From Maratus speciosus (Eukaryota > Arthropoda > Arachnida > Araneae > Salticidae), in assembly GCA_963932465.1 (NCBI GenBank), contig CAWVRF010001043.1:372001-436000 (forward strand): 64,000 nucleotides of DNA, read 5' to 3'. Of the stretch, positions 37,601 through 49,430 are shown piece by piece. The notes under the pieces are model-generated. The model was not told where the DNA came from, made no database searches, and was given only the letters and a program-made list of their open reading frames with translations. A program made the position numbers and the translations under genes. How positions within the stretch are numbered: the first letter of the stretch is position 1; every line of letters begins with the position of its first letter.

Positions 37601-40600
37601 TTTGATTGTTGAAACAATATATTCGGTTTCGCTTTATTATTTATTAATAAATTAATTTTGAGCCCTGCACCGAAATTCAATTCATAAATATTGCGTGTTT
37701 TATGTGCGGTAACTCTTTCTGATGAATTTTCTAACAATGCTTTGATTGTTGAAACAATATATTCGGTTTCGCTTTATTATTTATTAAGAAATTAATTTTC
37801 AGCCCTGCACCGGAATTCAATTCATAAATATTGCGTGTTTTATATGCGGTAACTCTTTCTGATGAATTTTCTAACAATGCTTTGATTGTTGAAACAATAT
37901 ATTCGGTTTCGCTTTATTATTTATTAAGAAATTAATTTTCAGCCCTGCACCGGAATTCAATTAAAAAATATTGCGTGTTTTATATGAGGTAACTCTTTCT
38001 GATGAATTTTCTAACAATGCTTTGATTGTTGAAACAATATATTCGGTTTCGCTTTATTATTTATTACGAATTAATTTTGAGCCCTGCACCGGGATTCAAT
38101 TCATAAATATTGCGTGTTTTATATGCGGTAACTCTTTCTGATGAATTTTCTAACAATGCTTTGATTGTTGAAACAATATATTCGGTTTCGCTTTATTATT
38201 TATTACGAAATTAATTTTGAGCCCTGCACCGGGATTCAATTCATTAATATTGCGTGTTTTATATGCGGTAACTTTTTCTGATGAATTTTCTAACAATGCT
38301 TTGATTGTTGAAACAATATATTCGGTTTCGCTTTATTATTTATTAATAAATTAATTTTGAGCCCTGCACCGAAATTCAATTCATAAATATTGCGTGTTTT
38401 ATATGCGGTAACTCTTTCTGATGAATTTTCTAACAATGCTTTGATTGTTGCAACAATATATTCGGTTTCGCTTTATTATTTATTAAGAAATTAATTTTGA
38501 GCCCTGCACCAGAATTCAATTCATAAATATTCCGTGTTTTATATGCGGTAACTCTTTCTGATGAATTTTCTAACAATGCTTTGATTGTTTAAACAATATA
38601 TTCGGTTTCGCTTTATTATTTACTAAGAAATTAATTTTGAGGCCTGCACCGGGATTCAATTCTTAAATATTGCGTGTTTTATATGCGGTAACTCTTTGTG
38701 ATGAATTTTCTAGCAATGCTATGATTGTTGAAACAATATATTCGGTTTCGCTTTATTATTTATTAAGAAATTAATTTTCAGCCCTGCACCGGAATTCAAT
38801 TCATAAATTTTGCGTGTTTTATATGCGGTAACTCTTTCTGATGAATTTTCTAACAATGCTTTGATTGTTTTAACAATATATTCGGTTTCGCTTTATTATT
38901 TATTAAGAAATTAATTTTCAGCGGTGCACCGGAATTCAATTCACAAATATTGCGTGTTTTATATCCGGAAACACTTTCTGATGAATTTTCTAACAATACT
39001 TTGGTTGTTGAAAAAATATATTCGGTTTCGCTTTATTATTTATTAATAAATTAATTTTGAGCCCTGCACCGAAATTCAATTCATAAATATTGCGTGTTTT
39101 ATATGCGGTAACTCTTTCTGATGAATTTTCTAACAATGCTTTGATTGTTGCAACAATATATTCGGTTTCGCTTTATTATTTATTAAGAAATTAATTTTGA
39201 GCCCTGCACCAGAATTCAATTCATAAATATTGCGTGTTTTATATGCGGTAACTCTTTCTGATGAATTTTCTAACAATGCTTTGATTGTTTAAACAATATA
39301 TTCGGTTTCGCTTTATTATTTACTAAGAAATTAATTTTGAGGCCTGCACCGGGATTCAATTCTTAAATATTGCGTGTTTTATATGCGGTAACTCTTTGTG
39401 ATGAATTTTCTAGCAATGCTATGATTGTTGAAACAATATATTCGGTTCGGCTTTATTATTTATTAAGAAATTAATTTTCAGCCCTGCACCGGAATTCAAT
39501 TCATAAATTTTGCGTGTTTTATATGCGGTAACTCTTTCTGATGAATTTTCTAACAATGCTTTGATTGTTTAAACAATATATTCGGTTTCGATTTATTATT
39601 TACTAAGAAATTAATTTTGAGCCCTGCACCGGGATTCAATTCTTAAATATTGCGTGTTTTATATGCAGTAACTCTTTCTGATGAATTTTCTAACAATGCT
39701 TTGATTGTTGAAACAATATATTCGGTTTCGCTTTATTATTTATTAAGAAATTAATTTTCAGCCCTGCACCGGAATTCAATTCATAAATATTGCGTGTTTT
39801 ATATGCGGTAACTCTTTCTGATGAATTTTCTAACAATGCTTTGATTGTTTAAACAATATATTCGGTTTCGCTTTATTATTTACTAAGAAATTAATTTTCA
39901 GCCCTGCACCGGAATTCAAATCATAAATATTGCGTGTTTTATATGCGGTAACTCTTTCTGATGAATTTTCTAACAATGCTTTGATTGTTGAAACAATATA
40001 TTCGGTTTCGCTTAATTATTTATTACGAAATTAATTTTGAGCCCTGCACCGGGATTCAATTCATTAATATTGCGTGTTTTATATGCGGTAACTCTTTCTG
40101 ATGAATTTTCTAACAATGCTTTGATTGTTGAAACAATATATTCGGTTTCGCTTTATTATTTATTAATAAATTAATTTTGAGCCCTGCACCGAAATTCAAT
40201 TCATAAATATTGCGTGTTTTATGTGCGGTAACTCTTTCTGATGAATTTTCTAACAATGCTTTGATTGTTGAAACAATATATTCGGTTTCGCTTTATTATT
40301 TATTAAGAAATTAATTTTCAGCCCTGCACCGGAATTCAATTCATAAATATTGCGTGTTTTATATGCGGTAACTCTTTCTAATGAATTTTCTAACAATGCT
40401 TTGATTGTTGAAACAATATATTCGGTTTCGCTTTATTATTTATTAAGAAATTAATTTTCAGCCCTGCACCGGAATTCAATTAAAAAATATTGCGTGTTTT
40501 ATATGAGGTAACTCTTTCTGATGAATTTTCTAACAATGCTTTGATTGTTGAAACAATATATTCGGTTTCGCTTTATTATTTATTACGAATTAATTTTGAG

Positions 40601-42184
40601 CCCTGCACCGGGATTCAATTCATAAATATTGCGTGTTTTATATGCGGTAACTCTTTCTGATGAATTTTCTAACAATGCTTTGATTGTTGAAACAATATAT
40701 TCGGTTTCGCTTTATTATTTATTACGAAATTAATTTTGAGCCCTGCACCGGGATTCAATTCATTAATATTGCGTGTTTTATATGCGGTAACTTTTTCTGA
40801 TGAATTTTCTAACAATGCTTTGATTGTTGAAACAATATATTCGGTTTCGCTTTATTATTTATTAATAAATTAATTTTGAGCCCTGCACCGAAATTCAATT
40901 CATAAATATTCCGTGTTTTATATGCGGTAACTCTTTCTGATGAATTTTCTAACAATGCTTTGATTGTTGCAACAATATATTCGGTTTCGCTTTATTATTT
41001 ATTAAGAAATTAATTTTGAGCCCTGCACCAGAATTCAATTCATAAATATTCCGTGTTTTATATGCGGTAACTCTTTCTGATGAATTTTCTAACAATGCTT
41101 TGATTGTTTAAACAATATATTCGGTTTCGCTTTATTATTTACTAAGAAATTAATTTTGAGGCCTGCACCGGGATTCAATTCTTAAATATTGCGTGTTTTA
41201 TATGCGGTAACTCTTTGTGATGAATTTTCTAGCAATGCTATGATTGTTGAAACAATATATTCGGTTTCGCTTTATTATTTATTAAGAAATTAATTTTCAG
41301 CCCTGCACCGGAATTCAATTCATAAATTTTGCGTGTTTTATATGCGGTAACTCTTTCTGATGAATTTTCTAACAATGCTTTGATTGTTTTAACAATATAT
41401 TCGGTTTCGCTTTATTATTTATTAAGAAATTAATTTTCAGCCCTGCACCGGAATTCAATTCATAAATATTGCGTGTTTTATATGCGGTAACTCTTTCTGA
41501 TGAATTTTCTAACAATGCTTTGATTGTTTAAACAATATATTCGGTTTCGCTTTATTATTTACTAAGAAATTAATTTTCAGCCCTGCACCGGAATTCAATT
41601 CATAAATATTGCGTGTTTTATATGCGGTAACTCTTTCTGATGAATTTTCTAACAATGCTTTGATTGTTGAAACAATATATTCGGTTTCGCTTTATTATTT
41701 ATTAAGAAATTAATTTTGAGCCCTGCACCAGAATTCAATTCATAAATATTGCGTGTTTTATATGCGGTAACTCTTTCTGATGAATTTTCTAACAATGCTT
41801 TGATTGTTTAAACAATATATTCGGTTTCGCTTTATTATTTACTAAGAAATTAATTTTGAGGCCTGCACCGGGATTCAATTCTTAAATATTGCGTGTTTTA
41901 TATGCGGTAACTCTTTGTGATGAATTTTCTAGCAATGCTATGATTGTTGAAACAATATATTCGGTTCGGCTTTATTATTTATTAAGAAATTAATTTTCAG
42001 CCCTGCACCGGAATTCAATTCATAAATTTTGCGTGTTTTATATGCGGTAACTCTTTCTGATGAATTTTCTAACAATGCTTTGATTGTTTAAACAATATAT
42101 TCGGTTTCGATTTATTATTTACTAAGAAATTAATTTTGAGCCCTGCACCGGGATTCAATTCTTAAATATTGCGTGTTTTATATG
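34629..42184. repeat. Domain C 56-monomer HOR, copy 3 (7556 bp, two monomers missing)
   Basis: Blocks alpha (34629) and beta (37147) are full length. Block gamma (39666-42184) is 2519 bp instead of 2799. The missing 280 bp are exactly two monomers, the GGTGCACC monomer and the TTGCAAC monomer that occupy about 33882-34161 in copy 2. The junction lies inside the shared AAGAAATTAATTTT segment near 41710, as expected for in-register exchange between adjacent monomers. Confidence 0.9.
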
Positions 42185-42886
42185 CAGTAACTCTTTCTGA
42201 TGAATTTTCTAACAATGCTTTGATTGTTGAAACAATATATTCGGTTTCGCTTTATTATTTATTAAGAAATAAATTTTCAGCCCTGCACCGGAATTCAATT
42301 CATAAATATTGCGTGTTTTATATGCGGTAACTCTTTCTGATGAATTTTCTAACAATGCTTTGATTGTTTAAACAATATATTCGGTTTCGCTTTATTATTT
42401 ACTAAGAAATTAATTTTCAGCCCTGCACCGGAATTCAAATCATAAATATTGCGTGTTTTATATGCGGTAACTCTTTCTGATGAATTTTCTAACAATGCTT
42501 TGATTGTTGAAACAATATATTCGGTTTCGCTTAATTATTTATTACGAAATTAATTTTGAGCCCTGCACCGGGATTCAATTCATTAATATTGCGTGTTTTA
42601 TATGCGGTAACTCTTTCTGATGAATTTTCTAACAATGCTTTGATTGTTGAAACAATATATTCGGTTTCGCTTTATTATTTATTAATAAATTAATTTTGAG
42701 CCCTGCACCGAAATTCAATTCATAAATATTGCGTGTTTTATGTGCGGTAACTCTTTCTGATGAATTTTCTAACAATGCTTTGATTGTTGAAACAATATAT
42801 TCGGTTTCGCTTTATTATTTATTAAGAAATTAATTTTCAGCCCTGCACCGGAATTCAATTCATAAATATTGCGTGTTTTATATGCG

Positions 42887-43024
42887 GTAACTCTTTCTGA
42901 TGAATTTTCTAACAATGCTTTGATTGTTGAAACAATATATTCGGTTTCGCTTTATTATTTATTAAGAAATTAATTTTCAGCCCTGCACCGGAATTCAATT
43001 AAAAAATATTGCGTTTTATATGAG
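42887..43024 (+). repeat. 138-bp monomer (GT lost from GCGTGTTTT)
   Basis: GCGTGTTTTATATGAGG becomes GCGTTTTATATGAGG, a two-base deletion in a short GT repeat. It occurs only here, in the rearranged copy. Confidence 0.85.
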
Positions 43025-43100
43025 GTAACTCTTTCTGATGAATTTTCTAACAATGCTTTGATTGTTGAAACAATATATTCGGTTTCGCTTTATTATTTAT

Positions 43101-44777
43101 TACGAATTAATTTTGAGCCCTGCACCGGGATTCAATTCATAAATATTGCGTGTTTTATATGCGGTAACTCTTTCTGATGAATTTTCTAACAATGCTTTGA
43201 TTGTTGAAACAATATATTCGGTTTCGCTTTATTATTTATTACGAAATTAATTTTGAGCCCTGCACCGGGATTCAATTCATTAATATTGCGTGTTTTATAT
43301 GCGGTAACTTTTTCTGATGAATTTTCTAACAATGCTTTGATTGTTGAAACAATATATTCGGTTTCGCTTTATTATTTATTAATAAATTAATTTTGAGCCC
43401 TGCACCGAAATTCAATTCATAAATATTGCGTGTTTTATATGCGGTAACTCTTTCTGATGAATTTTCTAACAATGCTTTGATTGTTGCAACAATATATTCG
43501 GTTTCGCTTTATTATTTATTAAGAAATTAATTTTGAGCCCTGCACCAGAATTCAATTCATAAATATTCCGTGTTTTATATGCGGTAACTCTTTCTGATGA
43601 ATTTTCTAACAATGCTTTGATTGTTTAAACAATATATTCGGTTTCGCTTTATTATTTATTACGAATTAATTTTGAGCCCTGCACCGGGATTCAATTCATA
43701 AATATTGCGTGTTTTATATGCGGTAACTCTTTCTGATGAATTTTCTAACAATGCTTTGATTGTTGAAACAATATATTCGGTTTCGCTTTATTATTTATTA
43801 CGAAATTAATTTTGAGCCCTGCACCGGGATTCAATTCATTAATATTGCGTGTTTTATATGCGGTAACTTTTTCTGATGAATTTTCTAACAATGCTTTGAT
43901 TGTTGAAACAATATATTCGGTTTCGCTTTATTATTTATTAATAAATTAATTTTGAGCCCTGCACCGAAATTCAATTCATAAATATTCCGTGTTTTATATG
44001 CGGTAACTCTTTCTGATGAATTTTCTAACAATGCTTTGATTGTTGCAACAATATATTCGGTTTCGCTTTATTATTTATTAAGAAATTAATTTTGAGCCCT
44101 GCACCAGAATTCAATTCATAAATATTCCGTGTTTTATATGCGGTAACTCTTTCTGATGAATTTTCTAACAATGCTTTGATTGTTTAAACAATATATTCGG
44201 TTTCGCTTTATTATTTATTACGAATTAATTTTGAGCCCTGCACCGGGATTCAATTCATAAATATTGCGTGTTTTATATGCGGTAACTCTTTCTGATGAAT
44301 TTTCTAACAATGCTTTGATTGTTGAAACAATATATTCGGTTTCGCTTTATTATTTATTACGAAATTAATTTTGAGCCCTGCACCGGGATTCAATTCATTA
44401 ATATTGCGTGTTTTATATGCGGTAACTTTTTCTGATGAATTTTCTAACAATGCTTTGATTGTTGAAACAATATATTCGGTTTCGCTTTATTATTTATTAA
44501 TAAATTAATTTTGAGCCCTGCACCGAAATTCAATTCATAAATATTCCGTGTTTTATATGCGGTAACTCTTTCTGATGAATTTTCTAACAATGCTTTGATT
44601 GTTGCAACAATATATTCGGTTTCGCTTTATTATTTATTAAGAAATTAATTTTGAGCCCTGCACCAGAATTCAATTCATAAATATTCCGTGTTTTATATGC
44701 GGTAACTCTTTCTGATGAATTTTCTAACAATGCTTTGATTGTTTAAACAATATATTCGGTTTCGCTTTATTATTTAC
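43101..44777. repeat. Triplicated 4-monomer unit (3 x 559 bp)
   Basis: TACGAATTAA occurs at 43101, 43660 and 44219, exactly 559 bp apart (four monomers less one base). Each unit holds the same four types in order: the 139-bp type, ACGAAATT/CATTAAT, AATAAATT/CCGAAATTC, and TTGCAAC followed by CCAGAATTC. In the other blocks this set occurs once and is followed by the ACTAAG/GAGGCC monomer; here that follows only the third unit. The only difference noticed is ATTGCGTG in unit 1 against ATTCCGTG in units 2 and 3, on the CCGAAATTC monomer. Confidence 0.9.
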
Positions 44778-46099
44778 TAAGAAATTAATTTTGAGGCCTG
44801 CACCGGGATTCAATTCTTAAATATTGCGTGTTTTATATGCGGTAACTCTTTGTGATGAATTTTCTAGCAATGCTATGATTGTTGAAACAATATATTCGGT
44901 TTCGCTTTATTATTTATTAAGAAATTAATTTTCAGCCCTGCACCGGAATTCAATTCATAAATTTTGCGTGTTTTATATGCGGTAACTCTTTCTGATGAAT
45001 TTTCTAACAATGCTTTGATTGTTTTAACAATATATTCGGTTTCGCTTTATTATTTATTAAGAAATTAATTTTCAGCCCTGCACCGGAATTCAAATCATAA
45101 ATATTGCGTGTTTTATATGCGGTAACTCTTTCTGATGAATTTTCTAACAATGCTTTGATTGTTTAAACAATATATTCGGTTTCGCTTTATTATTTACTAA
45201 GAAATTAATTTTCAGCCCTGCACCGGAATTCAATTCATAAATATTGCGTGTTTTATATGCGGTAACTCTTTCTGATGAATTTTCTAACAATGCTTTGATT
45301 GTTGAAACAATATATTCGGTTTCGCTTTATTATTTATTAAGAAATTAATTTTCAGCGGTGCACCGGAATTCAATTCACAAATATTGCGTGTTTTATATCC
45401 GGAAACACTTTCTGATGAATTTTCTAACAATACTTTGGTTGTTGAAAAAATATATTCGGTTTCGCTTTATTATTTATTAATAAATTAATTTTGAGCCCTG
45501 CACCGAAATTCAATTCATAAATATTGCGTGTTTTATATGCGGTAACTCTTTCTGATGAATTTTCTAACAATGCTTTGATTGTTGCAACAATATATTCGGT
45601 TTCGCTTTATTATTTATTAAGAAATTAATTTTGAGCCCTGCACCAGTATTCAATTCATAAATATTGCGTGTTTTATATGCGGTAACTCTTTCTGATGAAT
45701 TTTCTAACAATGCTTTGATTGTTTAAACAATATATTCGGTTTCGCTTTATTATTTACTAAGAAATTAATTTTGAGGCCTGCACCGGGATTCAATTCTTAA
45801 ATATTGCGTGTTTTATATGCGGTAACTCTTTGTGATGAATTTTCTAGCAATGCTATGATTGTTGAAACAATATATTCGGTTCGGCTTTATTATTTATTAA
45901 GAAATTAATTTTCAGCCCTGCACCGGAATTCAATTCATAAATTTTGCGTGTTTTATATGCGGTAACTCTTTCTGATGAATTTTCTAACAATGCTTTGATT
46001 GTTTAAACAATATATTCGGTTTCGATTTATTATTTACTAAGAAATTAATTTTGAGCCCTGCACCGGGATTCAATTCTTAAATATTGCGTGTTTTATATG

Positions 46100-48291
46100 C
46101 AGTAACTCTTTCTGATGAATTTTCTAACAATGCTTTGATTGTTGAAACAATATATTCGGTTTCGCTTTATTATTTATTAAGAAATAAATTTTCAGCCCTG
46201 CACCGGAATTCAATTCATAAATATTGCGTGTTTTATATGCGGTAACTCTTTCTGATGAATTTTCTAACAATGCTTTGATTGTTTAAACAATATATTCGGT
46301 TTCGCTTTATTATTTACTAAGAAATTAATTTTCAGCCCTGCACCGGAATTCAAATCATAAATATTGCGTGTTTTATATGCGGTAACTCTTTCTGATGAAT
46401 TTTCTAACAATGCTTTGATTGTTGAAACAATATATTCGGTTTCGCTTAATTATTTATTACGAAATTAATTTTGAGCCCTGCACCGGGATTCAATTCATTA
46501 ATATTGCGTGTTTTATATGCGGTAACTCTTTCTGATGAATTTTCTAACAATGCTTTGATTGTTGAAACAATATATTCGGTTTCGCTTTATTATTTATTAA
46601 TAAATTAATTTTGAGCCCTGCACCGAAATTCAATTCATAAATATTGCGTGTTTTATGTGCGGTAACTCTTTCTGATGAATTTTCTAACAATGCTTTGATT
46701 GTTGAAACAATATATTCGGTTTCGCTTTATTATTTATTAAGAAATTAATTTTCAGCCCTGCACCGGAATTCAATTCATAAATATTGCGTGTTTTATATGC
46801 GGTAACTCTTTCTGATGAATTTTCTAACAATGCTTTGATTGTTGAAACAATATATTCGGTTTCGCTTTATTATTTATTAAGAAATTAATTTTCAGCCCTG
46901 CACCGGAATTCAATTAAAAAATATTGCGTGTTTTATATGAGGTAACTCTTTCTGATGAATTTTCTAACAATGCTTTGATTGTTGAAACAATATATTCGGT
47001 TTCGCTTTATTATTTATTACGAATTAATTTTGAGCCCTGCACCGGGATTCAATTCATAAATATTGCGTGTTTTATATGCGGTAACTCTTTCTGATGAATT
47101 TTCTAACAATGCTTTGATTGTTGAAACAATATATTCGGTTTCGCTTTATTATTTATTACGAAATTAATTTTGAGCCCTGCACCGGGATTCAATTCATTAA
47201 TATTGCGTGTTTTATATGCGGTAACTTTTTCTGATGAATTTTCTAACAATGCTTTGATTGTTGAAACAATATATTCGGTTTCGCTTTATTATTTATTAAT
47301 AAATTAATTTTGAGCCCTGCACCGAAATTCAATTCATAAATATTGCGTGTTTTATATGCGGTAACTCTTTCTGATGAATTTTCTAACAATGCTTTGATTG
47401 TTGCAACAATATATTCGGTTTCGCTTTATTATTTATTAAGAAATTAATTTTGAGCCCTGCACCAGAATTCAATTCATAAATATTCCGTGTTTTATATGCG
47501 GTAACTCTTTCTGATGAATTTTCTAACAATGCTTTGATTGTTTAAACAATATATTCGGTTTCGCTTTATTATTTACTAAGAAATTAATTTTGAGGCCTGC
47601 ACCGGGATTCAATTCTTAAATATTGCGTGTTTTATATGCGGTAACTCTTTGTGATGAATTTTCTAGCAATGCTATGATTGTTGAAACAATATATTCGGTT
47701 TCGCTTTATTATTTATTAAGAAATTAATTTTCAGCCCTGCACCGGAATTCAATTCATAAATTTTGCGTGTTTTATATGCGGTAACTCTTTCTGATGAATT
47801 TTCTAACAATGCTTTGATTGTTTTAACAATATATTCGGTTTCGCTTTATTATTTATTAAGAAATTAATTTTCAGCCCTGCACCGGAATTCAATTCATAAA
47901 TATTGCGTGTTTTATATGCGGTAACTCTTTCTGATGAATTTTCTAACAATGCTTTGATTGTTTAAACAATATATTCGGTTTCGCTTTATTATTTACTAAG
48001 AAATTAATTTTCAGCCCTGCACCGGAATTCAATTCATAAATATTGCGTGTTTTATATGCGGTAACTCTTTCTGATGAATTTTCTAACAATGCTTTGATTG
48101 TTGAAACAATATATTCGGTTTCGCTTTATTATTTATTAAGAAATTAATTTTCAGCGGTGCACCGGAATTCAATTCACAAATATTGCGTGTTTTATATCCG
48201 GAAACACTTTCTGATGAATTTTCTAACAATACTTTGGTTGTTGAAAAAATATATTCGGTTTCGCTTTATTATTTATTAAGAAATTAATTTT
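46100..48291. repeat. Partial domain C block
   Basis: Starts at GCAGTAAC (46100), has TATGTG at 46654 and runs to the GGTGCACC monomer at 48152 in beta/gamma order. It then leaves the pattern: where C blocks have the AATAAATT/CCGAAATTC monomer, an A2-like GGTGCACCGAAATTC monomer follows at 48292. This is the right edge of the C array. Confidence 0.85.
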
Positions 48292-49180
48292 CAGCGGTGC
48301 ACCGAAATTCAATTCATAAATATTGCGTGTTTTATATGCGGTAACTCTTTCTCATGAATTTTCTAACAATGCTTTGATTGTTTAAACAATATATTCGGTT
48401 TCGCTTTATTATTTACTAAGAAATTAATTTTGAGCCCTGCATTGGGATTCAATTCATAAACATTGCATGTTTTATATGCGGTAACTCTTTCTGATGAATT
48501 TTCTAACAATGCTTTGATTGTTGAAACAATATATTCGGTTTCGCTTTATTATTTATTAAGAAATTAATTTTCAGCCCTGCACCGGAATTCAATTCATAAA
48601 TATTGCGTGTTTTATATGCGGCAAATCTTTCTGATGAATTTTCTAACAATGCTTTGATTGTTGAAACAATATATTCGGTTTCGCTTTATTATTTATTAAG
48701 AAATTAATTTTCAGCCCTGCACCGAAATTCAATTCATAAATATTGCGTGTTTTATAGGCGGTAACTCTTTCTGATGAATTTTCTAACAATGCTTTGATTG
48801 TTGAAACAATATATTCGGTTTCGCTTTATTATTTATTAAGAAATTAATTTTCAGCCCTGCACCGGAATTCAATTCATAAATATTGCGTGTTTTATATGCG
48901 GTAACTCTTTCTGATGAATTTTCTAACAATGCTTTGATTGTTTAAACAATATATTCGGTTTCGCTTTATTATTTACTAAGAAATTAATTTTGAGCCCTGC
49001 ACCGGAATTCAGTTCATAAATATTGCGTGTTTTATATGCGGTAACTCTTTCTGATGAATTTTCTAACAATGCTTTGATTGTTGAAACAATATATTCGGTT
49101 TCGCTTTATTATTTATTAAGAAATTAATTTTCAGCCCTGCACCGGAATTCAATTCATAAATATTGCGTGTTTTATATGCG

Positions 49181-49320
49181 GTAACTCTTTCTGATGAATT
49201 TTCTAACAATGCTTTGATTGTTGAAACAATATATTCGGTTTCGCTTTATTATTTATTAAGAAATTAATTTTCAGCCCTGCACCGGAATTCAATTCATAAA
49301 TATTGCGTGTTTTATATGCG
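49181..49320 (+). repeat. Reference 140-bp monomer (commonest type)
   Basis: This copy has the most frequent base at every variable site I checked. It has 41 G+C of 140. Landmarks are CTGATGA at 49191-49197; the dyad AACAAT (49205-49210), loop GCTTTG, ATTGTT (49217-49222), and a second AACAAT (49225-49230); the 10-bp palindrome AAATTAATTT at 49261-49270; and an EcoRI site GAATTC at 49285-49290. CpGs lie at 49236, 49242, 49283, 49306 and 49319. The most conserved parts across the window run from CTGATGA through the dyad and on through the TTCGGTTTCGC stretch. Variation concentrates in about 49257-49320. Monomer length is not a multiple of three (140 = 3x46+2), so no reading frame persists from unit to unit. 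Confidence 0.93.
49205..49230. other. Dyad symmetry element of the monomer (example)
   Basis: Three alternating 6-base blocks, AACAAT, ATTGTT and AACAAT, lie within 26 bases. The first two can form a 6-bp hairpin with loop GCTTTG. The last two form a near-palindrome, ATTGTTGAAACAAT, with one mismatched centre pair. The two structures share the middle block and so exclude each other. The element is present in nearly every monomer and is among the least variable parts. Dyad symmetry is reported to be enriched in centromeric satellites that lack a CENP-B box; a role here is inference. Confidence 0.75.
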
Positions 49321-49430
49321 GTAACTCTTTCTGATGAATTTTCTAACAATGCTTTGATTGTTGAAACAATATATTCGGTTTCGCTTTATTATTTATTAAG
49401 AAATTAATTTTCAGCCCTGCACCGGAATTC

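Larger units (their letters stand above)
42185..46099. repeat. Domain C rearranged HOR copy (3915 bp)
   Basis: One block between GCAGTAAC at 42185 and 46100. It starts like beta (CTTTCTGATG), ends like gamma (two extra CAG monomers before GGTGCACC at 45353), and is enlarged by two extra copies of a 4-monomer unit. Its length is fully explained by gamma (2799), plus two extra 559-bp units, less a two-base deletion near 43011. Block alpha is missing, so the 56-monomer order is broken here. Confidence 0.85.

Noticed and set aside
49191..49197. C-box-like TGATGA, suggesting a C/D snoRNA repeat
   Set aside because: No separate D box with terminal pairing and no guide spacing is visible within the monomer; a six-base match alone is not evidence.
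49191..49226. CTGATGA followed by a hairpin and GAAAC, resembling a hammerhead ribozyme core (some satellites do encode hammerheads)
   Set aside because: Stem II should begin directly after CTGATGA, but seven unpaired bases intervene before AACAAT/ATTGTT. No stretch pairs with the bases just before CTGATGA to make stem I. No UH cleavage site with a matching stem III is present after GAAA. The common TTTAAAC variant also destroys GAAA. A covariance-model search for hammerhead types I-III would settle it; a significant hit would overturn this rejection.
49261..49270. AAATTAATTT palindrome and nearby TATA-like TTTATAT as a promoter
   Set aside because: In a 71% AT repeat such strings arise by chance in every monomer, and nothing downstream looks transcribed into a product. 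Satellite transcription is possible but not shown by the sequence.
49181..49320. CENP-B box (TTCG....A..CGGG pattern)
   Set aside because: Lining up the CGGG of the CACCGGGATT variants puts C where A is needed and no TTCG at the right distance, and the TTCGG and TTCGC sites lack a correctly spaced CGGG. No match was found on either strand of the monomer types I checked.
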